Below are positions 28,084-42,054 of a DNA stretch of 64,000 bases, in pieces. The notes below the pieces were generated by a model. It saw nothing but the letters and a program-made list of their open reading frames with translations. It made no database searches and was not told the DNA's origin. Origin of the DNA: Mactromeris polynyma (Eukaryota > Mollusca > Bivalvia > Venerida > Mactridae); contig JASFXZ010000012.1 in assembly GCA_032209605.1 (NCBI GenBank), positions 2,666,001 through 2,730,000 of the forward strand, written 5' to 3'. Within the stretch, counting starts at the first letter, position 1. Each line of letters begins with the position of its first letter. Made by a program: the position numbers and the translations under genes.

Positions 28084-31011
28084 ACAATTTTCCGATGCAG
28101 TGAAAATTTTAAACATACGAAGACCAGTGACATAATTTATTGAATGCTCCTCGAACAAAACACATAAACATGAGCAAATCTAAATTCAAGAACAAAAACT
28201 CATAATGTTCGTATCCACAAGATTTAAACTTCGTTATAATCGTGTGATTTATTTAAATCATTGTGTGAGGAATATTTGTTTGTGCGTCACATGTTCCTCA
28301 CCAGAACAACACATAAATCCAATCAGCTGAAAACGAAGTTCTCAGACGGATAATAACGTTTGATAATGGCTTGAGTATTCCTAATTGACGGAATCTAGTC
28401 AATGCTACAGAACATTGAACTGTTTGTATATGGAACCATAATTTAACACAAAACGTCATAAAATTGAAACGTTAAACTCCCAACGCTGTTCAGTTGACCA
28501 CACAACACGAGAAAACAGAAACTGATATTAAAGCACTAAATGCTACGTTTGCTGGAAATCGTAAAATCGAACACAGTCACATAAAATAACATAAAACCAC
28601 CTAGCCAGATATAACCGAATCTAATTTCAATTCAATGAAATTAAAGTTTATGCAAATAATTGGCTTTGTATGTAACTGCTTATACATAAATAATGACATT
28701 TTAGCTTTCAAAGTGCGTGCTGATGTATCAGTTAGGAAAATGTGCGAATGTTTCCCAGTGAAATTGAATTTTATGTACTTGATAGAGAATCAATTATACT
28801 AATAAATCAGGAAACATCTCCACTATTTTACTTGGTTTGCTTAACTGGTCACATCGATACTAATTTGAGGTCGTTTTTGTCTGCCAATTAGATTTTATGT
28901 TGCTAATTATTTACACTACGCATTAAGTTAGAGGCGAAATTGAAATGTTTCATGCAGAACGTGTGAGAAGTTTTCTCGGATAATTTTATTACTTGGAATT
29001 TTCAGGACAATTAGATAGAAATCTCAATCATGCCACATAATGAATATATAAAGCTTGCTCAGGGACACAAACCAGACGTTATCCAATCAGAATGATTGTA
29101 GCTTGCTATTTTATACTTCAACCAATCAAAGTGATCGATCCTTGTACTAACAATAAGTTTTTCTCGCTTTTTAATATTAAAGTTTTGTGGTCAAAATTTA
29201 AACTATGAGAATGCCTTATTAATCGTAATTTAAAAGGGGGGTCTGATGTCAGCATTAATTCGAATTACAGTTACTGTAGTTGCTTCTAATTGGATACGCT
29301 TCTTTATCCGACTGTGATAAGTAACTGATTCTAACACCTTATTTATGAAATTGTGAAAGTTGTGAGTTAGGAGGTAACATAAAATAACGATATGACTATC
29401 CCAATACCTGAAATAGAATGTTCGATATTAGGGCCGTGTTACTTTTAACTACCCAAGCTTTCACAAATGCATATAAACGCATTTACATACCATCAGTAAT
29501 AATAATAATAATAATGAATTCTTTATTTTCAGTAGGTAACCTAGTAAGGTTAACAATAAATTGTACGTCTTATTTTCAATATAGCCTTCTATTAGTAAAC
29601 GTAGTTTTCTAGACAAATATGTATTCCCTGAGATTAATTCTAATGTTTCCAATCTAATATTTGCTATGCTTCAAGTATGCATTACTTTGCACGGTTGATA
29701 TTTTCAAACAGCAACATATCAAAACAATCGACTACATGCTTTAATATGACAGTTATGGTATTGCATATTTCCATTGTATATGTATGGCTCAGAAGTGAAT
29801 GGGAAGTGAAATGTTAATTTTCCATTTACTGCTCATTTTTGTACGGCTAACGTTTTCAGGAAGGTAGTTTACATAGAAAAAGGTCATAACTGTTTTAGAA
29901 CGGTATTATAGTACAGATTAAAGCAATACACGTTTCATTTGCCTTTGAAGAAATGTCCATTATGGGTGGAATACCTTGAATTAAATCTCACGTACAAAAT
30001 TCCAACATACTGATATACAAATACCACAAACCTAAAGCACCTGTGGTATTTAGGTCTTTGTGGTTTACAACGTTGAGAGAAGCTTTCAAATTTCAGGGAG
30101 ACTTTATTAAACAAGGTAACCATTAACAAATTGTGTAAATGATATATACGAATGTAATCTAGTTCTAAGCAAAAAGTAGACTGTGTCCAGTTTTGCGTGA
30201 TTCCACTGATTCAAACGACGCCTGTAAGTCGGAACACAGTCTGTCCAGAGAGGATATTTATGAATTGTGGATTAAATATGCACGCGAGATGTCACAGCTT
30301 GTTTGTTTTAATGATTACTTCATGATTACAGTAATTGATTACACTGTTATTGTCCTAATCAACAACACTACACCAATACCAATGAATTGACGACAACATG
30401 TGGACATGTTTTATACTTTTTTCTGCGCTGCAGGGATTGTTCTAAGATTTCAGAATATTTCGTCTTTAAGACGTTTTTGCAAAGGTCATTGGTTTTTAGA
30501 TGGGTATTAGAAATGTTGATACGAGTCTTAAAACGCTTTCAATATTACATACATTAATGCCAGATTACATTTCCGAAAACTAGTATTCCCCTCTATCGTT
30601 CTGTTTCGTTTAGTTTTATACTCCGTCCGTATTAGTTGTGTACCTCGTACATCTGATAACGTTGTGGGGCCCTGTCAACTGTCAAGCTATTACCAAACTA
30701 CTGACAACGTTAGCTTGTACAGTTCATACTTCCAATTTACAATTTAGTGTAGCAATTAGAATTGAAGAAAACAGAAACTTCATAATTGCGTAATATCTTT
30801 AAAACCACACCAAAGTCGGTAGAAAACAAAGCTTGCAACGGCAACTGGTCGCGTACACTTCTTGATTTCCCAATTTATTTGGTAACTTCCTAAGTGACTA
30901 GTCAGTTAAAAGAACTTTACTCGTATGTTACTAACGGCTAACTTATGGTATACATTAACGCTGAACGGTTTTCGTTGTTTAAATGTAACTTACGTGGGTC
31001 AATATAAGTCT
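28084..31011. other. AT-rich intergenic stretch with an (AAT)n tract
   Basis: An (AAT)n tract at about 29,497-29,516 is followed by TTCTTTATTTTCAGTAGGTA. That is close to the sequence after the (AAT)n tract near 840 and may be the 3' end of a dispersed retroelement. Otherwise nothing is recognised. Confidence 0.45.
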
Positions 31012-31135
31012 TGGTGCTGAGCGCCGGATACTTGACCCGTAAGTCTAGGCTTCGAATTTCGCCACTGACGAGATTCCTCAGCAGGCTTCCCAATCACGGA
31101 ATCAATCCTTAATACCGGATAGAAACCCGGGAAGC
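31012..31135 (+). repeat. Possible degenerate tRNA-derived SINE
   Basis: A B-box-like GGCTTCGAATTTCG (31048-31061) lies about 37 bp after an A-box-like TGGTGCTGAGCG. The segment is richer in GC than its surroundings. Both boxes carry mismatches to the Pol III consensus and I could not define a 3' tail or target duplication. It could be chance. Confidence 0.35.
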
Positions 31136-32390
31136 ACTCACCAAAATCGAATGATATTACATACATTAGTCGTTTCAAGATCGATGTAAAATGAATTAGC
31201 TCTAAATATACCTTACATGTATTCAGCGGTAGAGGTGTATGTTGATGAGTTTAATTATTTTAATTGCAATCGGCCAACAATGAGCTCGTTTCAGAAATGT
31301 ATTCTTAATTAGAAGATCATCAATGTATGTTTGGAATTTGTTGTTGTTGTTGCTGGTATAAACATGATTTAGTGCAAAACTGTTGTAATTCAGTTCTGGT
31401 GAAGAAATAATTACAACAATTTAATTACTACCAAACCATTGACTTGATTTCCACTTACAGCAAGTACATAGTTATAGAGGAGTAAAATCAATCGACAGTT
31501 CTTTCCAGTACAGTAGAATCGTACGTGGTAATATCCGAACAAAGAACGATAACGGTTTAAGTAAAAATAAATATAAAAGTGTTTGCAAAATTTAAGCAAT
31601 TTTTCTAAACCTAAATTATACATGTAAAGCTTATTTTCAACGTAAACAATAACAAATATCCCCATATACGAAATAATCATTAAAATACAAAATAAGGAGA
31701 CAAAGTTTGAACCGCGTGACACAAAAACATACCTTCATGCCAAAGTTTCCTGTCACGTAAAACAACACAAAAAATCCAAACTTTTATAATCGTTTGTGTT
31801 ATAGAATAAGAGCTTGAATTTAGAAAAACTAACGACACATTATAAAACTAGGCGGAATGTAGCGAGTACGGCAAATACAGGGAGTCTCATGTATTGTATT
31901 GATTAGAATAAATACTACGCTAGGAAGTGACTCTGTAATCCTGCCCACACAGTGTATGATTACATAACGCAATTCATATATAATTAACCACGCTAAGAAT
32001 GAAATAATTATCGAATGTTGTCAAAAAAGGTACTGGTAAACTATATGAATGGATAATTTTAATCATGCACATGATAAGTGGACATTATTGAACACTAAGG
32101 AAAATAAGCGTTATGAAGAAATATCTTTAAACATTTCAGTGGAACTGATTCTAACTCATTTACTAGACAATATCATGATTTCACATCATTCCAATTATCC
32201 AATGATGGCTGTATTGTATAGGAAACTATTTGATGAATTTAGGAGATACGTCCAATAGGAAATACATGTTTATATTTCAGATTAGCAGTCTATATCTGTT
32301 AGAAATGAACAATAATTTGGAGATCATCGTAAACAAAACCCTAGAGGATCAGAGTTGCACTTCGTTAAAAGTCATAGTCCATGAGTTACA
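31136..32390. other. AT-rich intergenic stretch; nothing recognised
   Basis: Open frames are short and rich in Leu, Ile, Phe and Tyr, as expected from AT-rich noncoding DNA. Confidence 0.5.
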
Positions 32391-32504
32391 ATAATGTCTG
32401 ATGATATGTTTTGTATTAATTATGAACTATGGACATATTTATAGACATACGTGTGTAAATATACCCATAGTTCATATTTAATACAAAACATATCACACAT
32501 TATG
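32391..32504. repeat. Inverted repeat / hairpin, ~40-bp arms, MITE-like
   Basis: The left arm (32391-32432), containing GATATGTTTTGTATTAATTA then TGAACTATGG, is the near-perfect inverted complement of the right arm (32465-32504), starting CCATAGTTCATATTTAATAC. The loop is 32 bp. The arms differ by a 3-bp indel and one substitution. It may be a small fold-back MITE; no clear target duplication was found. Confidence 0.75.
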
Positions 32505-32688
32505 AGGCTCGTAACAATCATGTAATGCAAAGGTTTGAAGACAAACATCCCAACGATCGGACAATATTGCGCTTTTATTGAAACGGTTTAAGCAAGCATT
32601 TTGTAGATGATGTTTAAAACAGCTAAAAGGTCGTCATAGAAACAGAATAATATGTCAGTTTTTGTCGTCTCCCTATATAACAAAAGAA

Positions 32689-33585
32689 AGACAAGGGATG
32701 TTGCTCCAACATTATACAGTGTTGATCAGACAAGGGATGTTGCTCCAACATTATACAGTGGTAATCAGACAAGGGATGTTGCTCCAATATTATACAGTGG
32801 TAATCAGACAAGGGATGTTGCTCCAACATTATACAGTGGTAATCAGACAAGGGATGTTGCTCCAACATTATACAGTGGTAATCAGACAAGGGATGTTGCT
32901 CCAACATTATACAGTGGTAATCAGACAAGGGATGTTGCTCCAACATTATACAGTGGTAATCAGACAAGGGATGTTGCTCCAACATTATACAGTGGTAATC
33001 AGACAAGGGATGTTGCTCCAACATTATACAGTGGTAATCAGACAAGGGATGTTGCTCCAACATTATACAGTGGTAATCAGACAAGGGATGTTGCTCCAAC
33101 ATTATACAGTGGTAATCAGACAAGGGATGTTGCTCCAACATTATACAGTGTTGATCAGACAAGGGATGTTGCTCCAACAGTATACAGTGGTAATCAGACA
33201 AGGGATGTTGCTCCAACATTATACAGTGTTGATCAGACAAGGGATGTTGCTCCAACATTATACAGTGTTGATCAGACAAGGGATGTTGCTCCAATATTAT
33301 ACAGTGGTAATCAGACAAGGGATGTTGCTCCAACATTATACAGTGGTAATCAGACAAGGGATGTTGCTCCAACATTATACAGTGTTGATCAGACAAGGGA
33401 TGTTGCTCCAACATTATACAGTGGTAATCAGACAAGGGATGTTGCTCCAACATTATACAGTGTTGATCAGACAAGGGATGTTGCTCCAATATTATACAGT
33501 GTTGATCAGACAAGGGATGTTGCTCCAACATTATACAGTGTTGATCAGACAAGGGATGTTGCTCCAATATTATACAGTGTTGATC
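32689..33585. repeat. 39-bp minisatellite, exactly 23 copies
   Basis: The unit starts AGACAAGGGATGTTGCTCCA and ends with GTGGTAATC or GTGTTGATC. GGTAATC units dominate the first half and TTGATC units are mixed into the second half; ACATTA/ATATTA is the other common variant. Because 39 is divisible by three, 13-residue periods stay open in two plus-strand frames and one minus-strand frame. That is expected from the unit and does not indicate a gene. Confidence 0.96.
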
Positions 33586-36500
33586 AGTTTTCTGTCCCTA
33601 TCTAACTTAATGTGAAGTGAATTTGGTGGTTAGGACTGTCGCGAAGATGGCGTTGTTTAAAGTAATAAAGGATCATCGTAGAAACGTTATACGATTTTTG
33701 TGTGTCACTTCTTCTCCGAATGATATTCTGTTGGTTAATGTGTTGCTGCGATATTGTACAATTACTGTTGAACAAAACAGAATGTTTAAGGAGGGACGAT
33801 AACTGGTTATACACTTAATAGCAACAAATCTATCACAACAAAACTACATCGTTGAAGACAAGGACATTAGACATTAAATGTTTGAGCAGATGCTTAATGA
33901 AGTAAGGTTAAATATGTGATTAGATTCTGGAACAATCAGCAATTTGCGAGGGAAAGTATCTCTTGTAGAAGATTCGATTGTAGGCGAGATGAGGAAACGA
34001 CCTATTGATAAATTTTCCCAAACTAACATCTGCGCTAGATAAAGGGTAAGACAATGCTATAAATTTACCCCCAAAGCCAGCACAAAGAGAGAATGCTATC
34101 ATTACCATTAATGGAAGCCTAGATGGATAGTCTCTTGTACAAAAGTCTGGATTTACAAAAAACGAGAAATGCCAAAAAAGTCTGTTTCTGTTTTAGAGTG
34201 CTATTGATTAAAGGTATACAATCTAGTGTATACGTCCCGTTACAGCGATATAAAGTCGCATTTAATGTAGGAATACATGAAAGTGTATTTCGCAATCGTG
34301 GGTTTTGGCAATTAGCTCAATAGGAAATGTATTCTATTGAACATATTGAATTAGCCAGCATGTATTATGTAGATAAAATCTGCTCTACAACATATTCGGA
34401 GCATTTTTCATCGATTTTGTTAATTTAAATACTTCAAGACATAAATATTGCCGAAACAAAACGTGCCATGTGACAGGACTTATTTGATTATGTTCAAACT
34501 GTGTAGGCACTGTGATCAGTTTGCATGCATTTTTTTTGTATAAATGACAATATATTACACCCATGTAATTATGAGAGAACAATAATGCTTCCATTGAACA
34601 CATATGCTTCCACACGACTGTTTTAGCCTATACAGCAATTTACCAGATTTCATGCCGTAAGCTAACCAGATTTCTTTCACTTATACTCCTATGGATTTGT
34701 GTTCCTCATCCCTTGAGACGTATTTTAATTTTTTAAGACATATGTGATGCAATTTCCGAATTAATCCATTATTGCCATGACAAGGGCCGTTACTCTTTCA
34801 CTACTGATTTTTTATCCAATGTCTAAACATGCACATCTGCAATCCTACGCACCTTTTTTACTTACATAATTATACTGTACGTAGATCACATGCTTTTGGA
34901 GAATTGCGCGACACAAATTTTAGTGACCCAACAGAGCATTATTACTGTAAGTGAACTATTCTGACTGAACAACTATACGCTGATGAAAAATAACATTGGT
35001 ATATGGTATCCTTAACGTAAGGTGACACGTACCTTGATATTCAATCGTCCATTTTCGTTCAATGGCTCATTCTCTTCGATACAGTTGGTCCTGAAAAAGA
35101 GTAAAATATGTATGTACATCTGTAGCGGGTGTGTGCTAACAGTTTATCGACCACGTCCCATGTTTCCACTGTGGTGTGAATGTGCACATAACTTCATATT
35201 TTATTCAGTATTACACATATACATAAAACGACAAACTTCTGAACATTCGGTCAGATGAAATGAATAATGTATTTTAGGCGAACTTCCTTAAGTTACGGTT
35301 TTATTGCTCATGCCAAAACAAGAGCGAACGGACGCTGAGACCTTTACACACGTCGTACTCATTTAGGTTGCGCTGTTACGGAGATATTGTTACACTGTTA
35401 GCTCTTTGTCACCTAACCAACCTTTATGTAGAAATGAAGACTGGCATAAACTCAAAACAGGACCTATCTATTGTTACGCAGACCTAGGAGGGTTGGTATT
35501 TGATATTACACTGGCAATAATACTCCTAAAATCAATGCTAATCTATTTTAGAACTTGTTTGTATACACTAGTAGTGAACAGCATCGGCTCAGAAATCGTG
35601 GCTAACACATTAATGCTTAATTCCGTTCTTATTCTGCTCTTAATGTTTGAGTTATTGTGATGAAGGGGCTTTACAACGTTATTAATGGACTATGGATGAA
35701 CATGTACTGAATACAGGCATATAAATGTACAGGGAAATAGTTCAATAAAAATCTAGATTCCAACACATTTTGAACAATGTGTGTCTACACACAGACAATG
35801 ATAGAAGAAGAACTGTTTGTTTATGTTTTGGCGATGTAATGCTCAAAGCGACATTTTAGTGACCCAACAGCAAGCAAGCCCCAAAGAGCCGTATACCTTT
35901 AAACGCTTAATCGAGTTTAAAAGAAACATAACATTACATTAGTAAGTAGCAATGTATATACCTAAGTAAAGATTATTTTGGCAAAACAGTATTATCTCAA
36001 TTTCAATTTCCAACTTTAACTCTTGTAATCAATTCTTTATTCTTTACCTAATCAGAGTCAACATAGACTTGTTGATTTACGTTCATTTTCGGAAATTCAA
36101 ATCAATGAGTTTATGAACGACTATTCAAATCATTTTAAAATCATCTGTTGAATCGAAGATTCAGTTCATACTAGTAAATCTACAATTCCATTTGCTTCTC
36201 CGTGAGATAATAATAATAAAACATCAAAATCTTTAAGCCAACAACACTATTCTTAACGTGCATGTTTATCTCATGAAAAGCAAAAAGTATGAAAATGCCT
36301 TTCCATCACTTCTTTCTCTAATTCAGCCAATTTGTTTCACTGACATTTACAGACGACTTGTACGTCTGTTAATCAAGCAGTATTTCCGAGTACATTTCCT
36401 GTAACCATCCAATAACCATGTGTAGAGGGCGTTAATTTCCATACACAATCCCGCTATATTAAATATACCATGTCCAAGGTTCGTGCCGAGTGAAAACACC

Positions 36501-36807
36501 ATACTATTCTTGATTAGACATTTATTTCCTTATCTGTACGTGAATCGAGTTCACGAAATGGGATAACAACTGTTATATATAATATTGTGAGTGGACAATT
36601 GTGTTCGGCTGAAATACCACGTTGCTCATATAGTGTTTTATACAAGGATCAGAGGTTATGACACTCAGCTTTGAGAGCAACGTGAATACTACATCTGATC
36701 AGACGTGTCTGAACATTCTCTTGAGACTGACCAATTGCAATGTTGCATTCTGGAGGCTGGTCTCAAAACGCAGTTATATATCTGTCAGAGTCGGAACACT
36801 AACAATA
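33586..36807. other. AT-rich intergenic stretch; nothing recognised
   Basis: A short motif TTTTAGTGACCCAACAG occurs twice (about 34,918 and 35,853) without other similarity around it. No exon, RNA gene or transposon end is supported. Confidence 0.5.
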
Positions 36808-37573
36808 GCACTGAACACCCTAGGGTGACCATTTTATACCTCGTGATAGTAGCACTGAACACCCTAGGGTGACCATTTTATACCTCGTCATAGCACTGAA
36901 CACCCTAGGGTGACGATTTTATACCTCGTGATAGCACTGAACACCCTAGGGTGACGATTTTATACCTCGTGATAGCACTGAACACCCTAGGGTGACCATT
37001 TTATACCTCGTGATAGCACTGAACACCCTAGGGTGACCATTTTATACCTCGTGATAGTAGCACTGAACACCCTAGGGTGACGATTTTATACCTCGTGATA
37101 GTAGCACTGAACACCCTAGGGTGACGATTTTATACCTCGTGATAGTAGCACTGAACACCCTAGGATGACCATTTTATACCTCGTGATAGTAGCACTGAAC
37201 ACCCTAGGGTGACCATTTTATACCTCGTGATAGTAGCACTGAACACCCTAGGGTGACGATTTTATACCTCGTCATAGCACTGAACACCCTAGGGTGACCA
37301 TTTTATACCTCGTGATAGTAGCACTGAACACCCTAGGGTGACGATTTTATACCTCGTCATAGCACTGAACACCCTAGGGTGACGATTTTATACCTCGTGA
37401 TAGCACTGAACACCCTAGGGTGACCATTTTATACCTCGTGATAGCACTGAACACCCTAGGGTGACCATTTTATACCTCGTGATAGAAGCACTGAACACCC
37501 TAGGGTGACGATTTTATACCTCGTGATAGTAGCACTGAACACCCTAGGGTGACGATTTTATACCTCGTCATAG
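36808..37573. repeat. 41/44-bp minisatellite, 18 copies, palindromic core
   Basis: The unit starts GCACTGAACACCCTAGGGTG and ends TATACCTCGTGATA. Length alternates between 41 and 44 bp according to presence of an extra trinucleotide (GTGATAGTAGCAC versus GTGATAGCAC). Each unit contains the perfect 12-bp palindrome CACCCTAGGGTG. Further variants are GACCAT/GACGAT and GTGATA/GTCATA. Confidence 0.94.
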
Positions 37574-38135
37574 CATAGCAATATTAAGGTATTTTGGTTG
37601 CTCGAATTGCTGCTTGGGATCTCACAACTAATACTTTACAGCTTAATCACTGAACTTTCCCAAGTAAAATCCTGTATTCAAAGTGAAGTCCTGCGTGACA
37701 TGTGCATCAATAAATCAGCACTTTTAAACATTCGTTCAGAATTGCCAATAAAACATAAACCAACACAAACAGCGCAGCACAGAACTGTATAGCTGAAAAG
37801 TCCGAGTGAAGTGGATTATGCCACGACATATTTAGTTCATTGGTTGGTTCTTTCCGATACTTTTACGATAAAAAATAATAGACGTGGTTTTTCTTGCCAA
37901 AACATAAATGTAACAGTTGGTAATATTTCAAAAAATGGATCCATATACTAGTATATCCCGCGTTTGGGACAGTCTGTAATATTATGCATAGAAATCCCCT
38001 GACAGACTGTCGGCAATAGAAAAAAGACTGAGGTATCATATTCATAATTTTGGCGCAATGTATTTATGTAATATATATCATATCCGGAAAGGCCATTTCC
38101 AAAGAAAGAGATATATTTAAGCATTTTGGCAAACA
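37574..38135. other. Unique spacer; nothing recognised
   Basis: AT-rich sequence between two arrays with no supportable exon or RNA gene. Confidence 0.5.
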
Positions 38136-39360
38136 AAAGATGTGTCTACACTGAGACCTGAAAGATGTGTCTACACTGAGACCTGAAAGATGTGTCTACA
38201 CTGAGACCTGAAAGATGTGTCTACACTGAGACCTGAAAGATGTGTCTACACTGAGACCTGAAAGATGTGTCTACACTGAGACCTGAAAGATGTGTCTACA
38301 CTGAGACCTGAAAGATGTGTCTACACTGAGACCTGAAAGATGTGTCTACACTGAGACCTGAAAGATGTGTCTACACTGAGACCTGAAAGATGTGTCTACA
38401 CTGAGACCTGAAAGATGTGTCTACACTGAGACCTGAAAGATGTGTCTACACTGAGACCTGAAAGATGTGTCTACACTGAGACCTGAAAGATGTGTCTACA
38501 CTGAGACCTGAAAGATGTGTCTACACTGAGACCTGAAAGATGTGTCTACACTGAGACCTGAAAGATGTGTCTACACTGAGACCTGAAAGATGTGTCTACA
38601 CTGAGACCTGAAAGATGTGTCTACACTGAGACCTGAAAGATGTGTCTACACTGAGACCTGAAAGATGTGTCTACACTGAGACCTGAAAGATGTGTCTACA
38701 CTGAGACCTGAAAGATGTGTCTACACTGAGACCTGAAAGATGTGTCTACACTGAGACCTGAAAGATGTGTCTACACTGAGACCTGAAAGATGTGTCTACA
38801 CTGAGACCTGAAAGATGTGTCTACACTGAGACCTGAAAGATGTGTCTACACTGAGACCTGAAAGATGTGTCTACACTGAGACCTGAAAGATGTGTCTACA
38901 CTGAGACCTGAAAGATGTGTCTACACTGAGACCTGAAAGATGTGTCTACACTGAGACCTGAAAGATGTGTCTACACTGAGACCTGAAAGATGTGTCTACA
39001 CTGAGACCTGAAAGATGTGTCTACACTGAGACCTGAAAGATGTGTCTACACTGAGACCTGAAAGATGTGTCTACACTGAGACCTGAAAGATGTGTCTACA
39101 CTGAGACCTGAAAGATGTGTCTACACTGAGACCTGAAAGATGTGTCTACACTGAGACCTGAAAGATGTGTCTACACTGAGACCTGAAAGATGTGTCTACA
39201 CTGAGACCTGAAAGATGTGTCTACACTGAGACCTGAAAGATGTGTCTACACTGAGACCTGAAAGATGTGTCTACACTGAGACCTGAAAGATGTGTCTACA
39301 CTGAGACCTGAAAGATGTGTCTACACTGAGACCTGAAAGATGTGTCTACACTGAGACCTG
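38136..39360. repeat. 25-bp minisatellite, 49 copies, no variant seen
   Basis: The unit is AAAGATGTGTCTACACTGAG followed by ACCTG. The array is exactly 49 x 25 bp and I could not find a single substitution or indel. This contrasts with every other minisatellite in the window and implies very recent expansion, strong homogenisation, or an assembly consensus effect. Confidence 0.97.
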
Positions 39361-40724
39361 AAAGGAATGCAATCGGAAGAAAAATACGTCGACATTGTCA
39401 GCTAGAACAATATGGGTGCTGTCACCATTATTACACGGTGGTGCTTGCCTAATGCACTGTATAGTGTAAATATTAATGTATTCACTTACATGTGAATATT
39501 CTCACCTCAAATAACCAATCTGGCTTCTTGTCCCATCGCGCTTGCAAGTCGTTAGTTTGATTCCTTTCCCCTCTTTTGTCTTAAATTCTCTACATTAGAT
39601 TATTTATTTAACTATTATTATCGTTTCTTACACAAAATGCCTTAACAACTAAATGGATTTCGTTATCTTGAGAATATCTATGTATAATGATATTGTTTTG
39701 GTGTACAATGTGTCCTCCTGTTGAGGTAACCACAACGGAAATATTACGTCAACATATTGCAGACCAATTACTTAATTAAATGTAGCTTTTCAATCTACAC
39801 CAACCAGACCAGGGTTGTTATCTTGTGTCAAATTCATGGCCAATATGATATTAGCTACTTATACATTCGTACGTATCGTACGCGCTGTCTTATAGAAGAT
39901 TTTCTATCCCAGAACATACACGACTTGGTCTTCATGTTAGAGGTACAAGCATAATTCTTACCAAATATGTTTTCAACGAATCCATAAATTGCTTTAAAGT
40001 TTGTAATTTGAAACAAGCCCAACTTCAGATTGTAACCATATTCAATACACTGTTTAAATCGTCATGAATACATACATTAAATTAAAACAACTGCGTTTTT
40101 ATCTATGGAGAAGACGACTTGTTAACAAGTGTAAGACAAATATTGCCTGGCCTGACAGTTGTCATTTAAATCGAATATTCGTGAAATACAGGCGCAAGTG
40201 CACGTAAAATATAATAAAGCAAGAAAATGTAATTCATTCTTCAGTGAGCATTAGGGAAACCAATAGAAAAAGTATAAAACAAACGATAAACTTTAATGAC
40301 AAAAATCAAACAGTTTGAGCGGTTCTTCTAGGAGATATTTTTGGTCTCAACCCGACAATACCAACGTTTCAGTTAACCTATTAATATTTGCGGTTTATAT
40401 TACGATTATTTTTCGTGTAATTTGCATAACTAATGAACGTAGAGTGTAAGGTTTAAATAAGTAAATGGGCAATCGCAGGAAGAACTTTACTTAGTTAATG
40501 TTAAAATCCCAAACCTTTAAATATCTGTTTAGCCGTTACATCAACCTGTGATCCACATCGTCTGTAATCCTCAAATGTACGCCTATGTTTATAATGCATT
40601 GTGAAAGTGTTAACTACGGTTGCTAGGCATAAATTCAATATGGAGAATTGCTGTTTTTCACCATTTTATAATGTGAATAATCGATTATGAATAGTTTAAA
40701 ACGTGTTAATCTCAGGAAATAACG
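39361..40724. other. AT-rich spacer; nothing recognised
   Basis: Both strands were read. No splice-bounded exon, RNA gene or terminal repeat was found. Confidence 0.5.
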
Positions 40725-42054
40725 TGTGACCAATATATAACGCTTGTGACCAATGTATAACGCTTGTGACCAATGTATAACGCTTGTGACCAATTTAAAA
40801 CACATGTGACCAATGTATAACGCGTGTGACCAATGTATAACGCTTGTGACCAATTAATAACGCTTGTGACCAATGTATAACGCTTGTGACCAATTTATAA
40901 TGCTTGTGACCAATTTATAACGCTTGTGACCAATGTATAACGCTTGTTACCAATGTATAACGCTTGTGACCAATGTATAATGCTTGTGACCAATGTATAA
41001 CGCTTGTGACCAATGTATAACGCTTGTGACCAATGTATAACGCTTGTGACCAATGTATAACGCTTGTGACCAATGTATAACGCTTGTGACCAATGTATAA
41101 CGATTGTGACCAATGTATAATGCTTGTGACCAATGTATAACGCTTGTGACCAATGTATAACGCTTGTGACCAATGTATAATGCTTGTGACCAATTTATAA
41201 CGCTTGTGACCAATGTATAACGCGTGTGACCAATGTATAACGCTTGTGACCAATTAATAACGCTTGTGACCAATGTATAACGCTTGTGACCAATTTATAA
41301 TGCTTGTGACCAATTTATAACGCTTGTGACCAATGTATAACGCTTGTTACCAATGTATAACGCTTGTGACCAATGTATAATGCTTGTGACCAATGTATAA
41401 CGCTTGTGACCAATGTATAACGCTTGTGACCAATGTATAACGCTTGTGACCAATGTATAACGCTTGTGACCAATGTATAACGCTTGTGACCAATGTATAA
41501 CGATTGTGACCAATGTATAATGCTTGTGACCAATGTATAACGCTTGTGACCAATGTATAACGCTTGTGACCAATGTATAATGCTTGTGACCAATTTATAA
41601 CGCTTGTGACCAATGTATAACGCGTGTGACCAATGTATAACGCTTGTGACCAATTTATAACGCTTGTGACCAATGTATAACGCTTGTGACCAATTTATAA
41701 TGCTTGTGACCAATTTATAACGCATGTGACCAATGTATAACGCTTGTGACCAATGTATAATGCTTGTGACCAATGTATAACGCTTGTTACCAATGTATAA
41801 TGCTTGTGACCAATGTATAACGCTTGTTACCAATTTATAACGCTTGTGACCAATGTATAACGCTTGTGACCAATGTATAACGCTTGTGACCAATTTATAA
41901 CGCTTGTGACCAATGTATAACGCTTGTGACCAATGTATAATGCTTGTGACCAATGTATACGCTTGTTACCAATTTATAACGCGTGTGACCAATTTATAAC
42001 AATTGTGACCAATTCATTACGCTTGTGACCAATTTTCGATCACTGTGACCAAAT
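40725..42054. repeat. 20-bp minisatellite, about 66 copies, with 400-bp higher-order duplication
   Basis: The unit is CGCTTGTGACCAATGTATAA, with variants such as TGCTTG, CGATTG, CGCTTGTTAC, AATTTATAA and AATTAATAA. The variant order from about 40821 to 41250 recurs from 41221 to about 41650, exactly 400 bp (20 units) away. It diverges after AATTAATAA/AATTTATAA at about 41255/41655. The last units (after 41,955) decay. Confidence 0.95.

Noticed and set aside
31411..31722. 103-codon minus-strand frame rich in Tyr, Leu and Phe
   Set aside because: Composition is what AT-rich noncoding DNA gives by chance; there is no splice context or recognisable motif.
32623..33615. Three ~315-codon frames over the 39-bp array, one with VAPTLYSGNQTRD periods
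   Set aside because: The repeat length is divisible by three and frames on both strands are equally open. Variant sites change amino acids freely in every frame.
40635..41953. Minus-strand periodic frames over the 20-bp array
   Set aside because: Same repeat artefact; IHWSQALYIGHKRYTLV-like periods are translations of the 20-mer.
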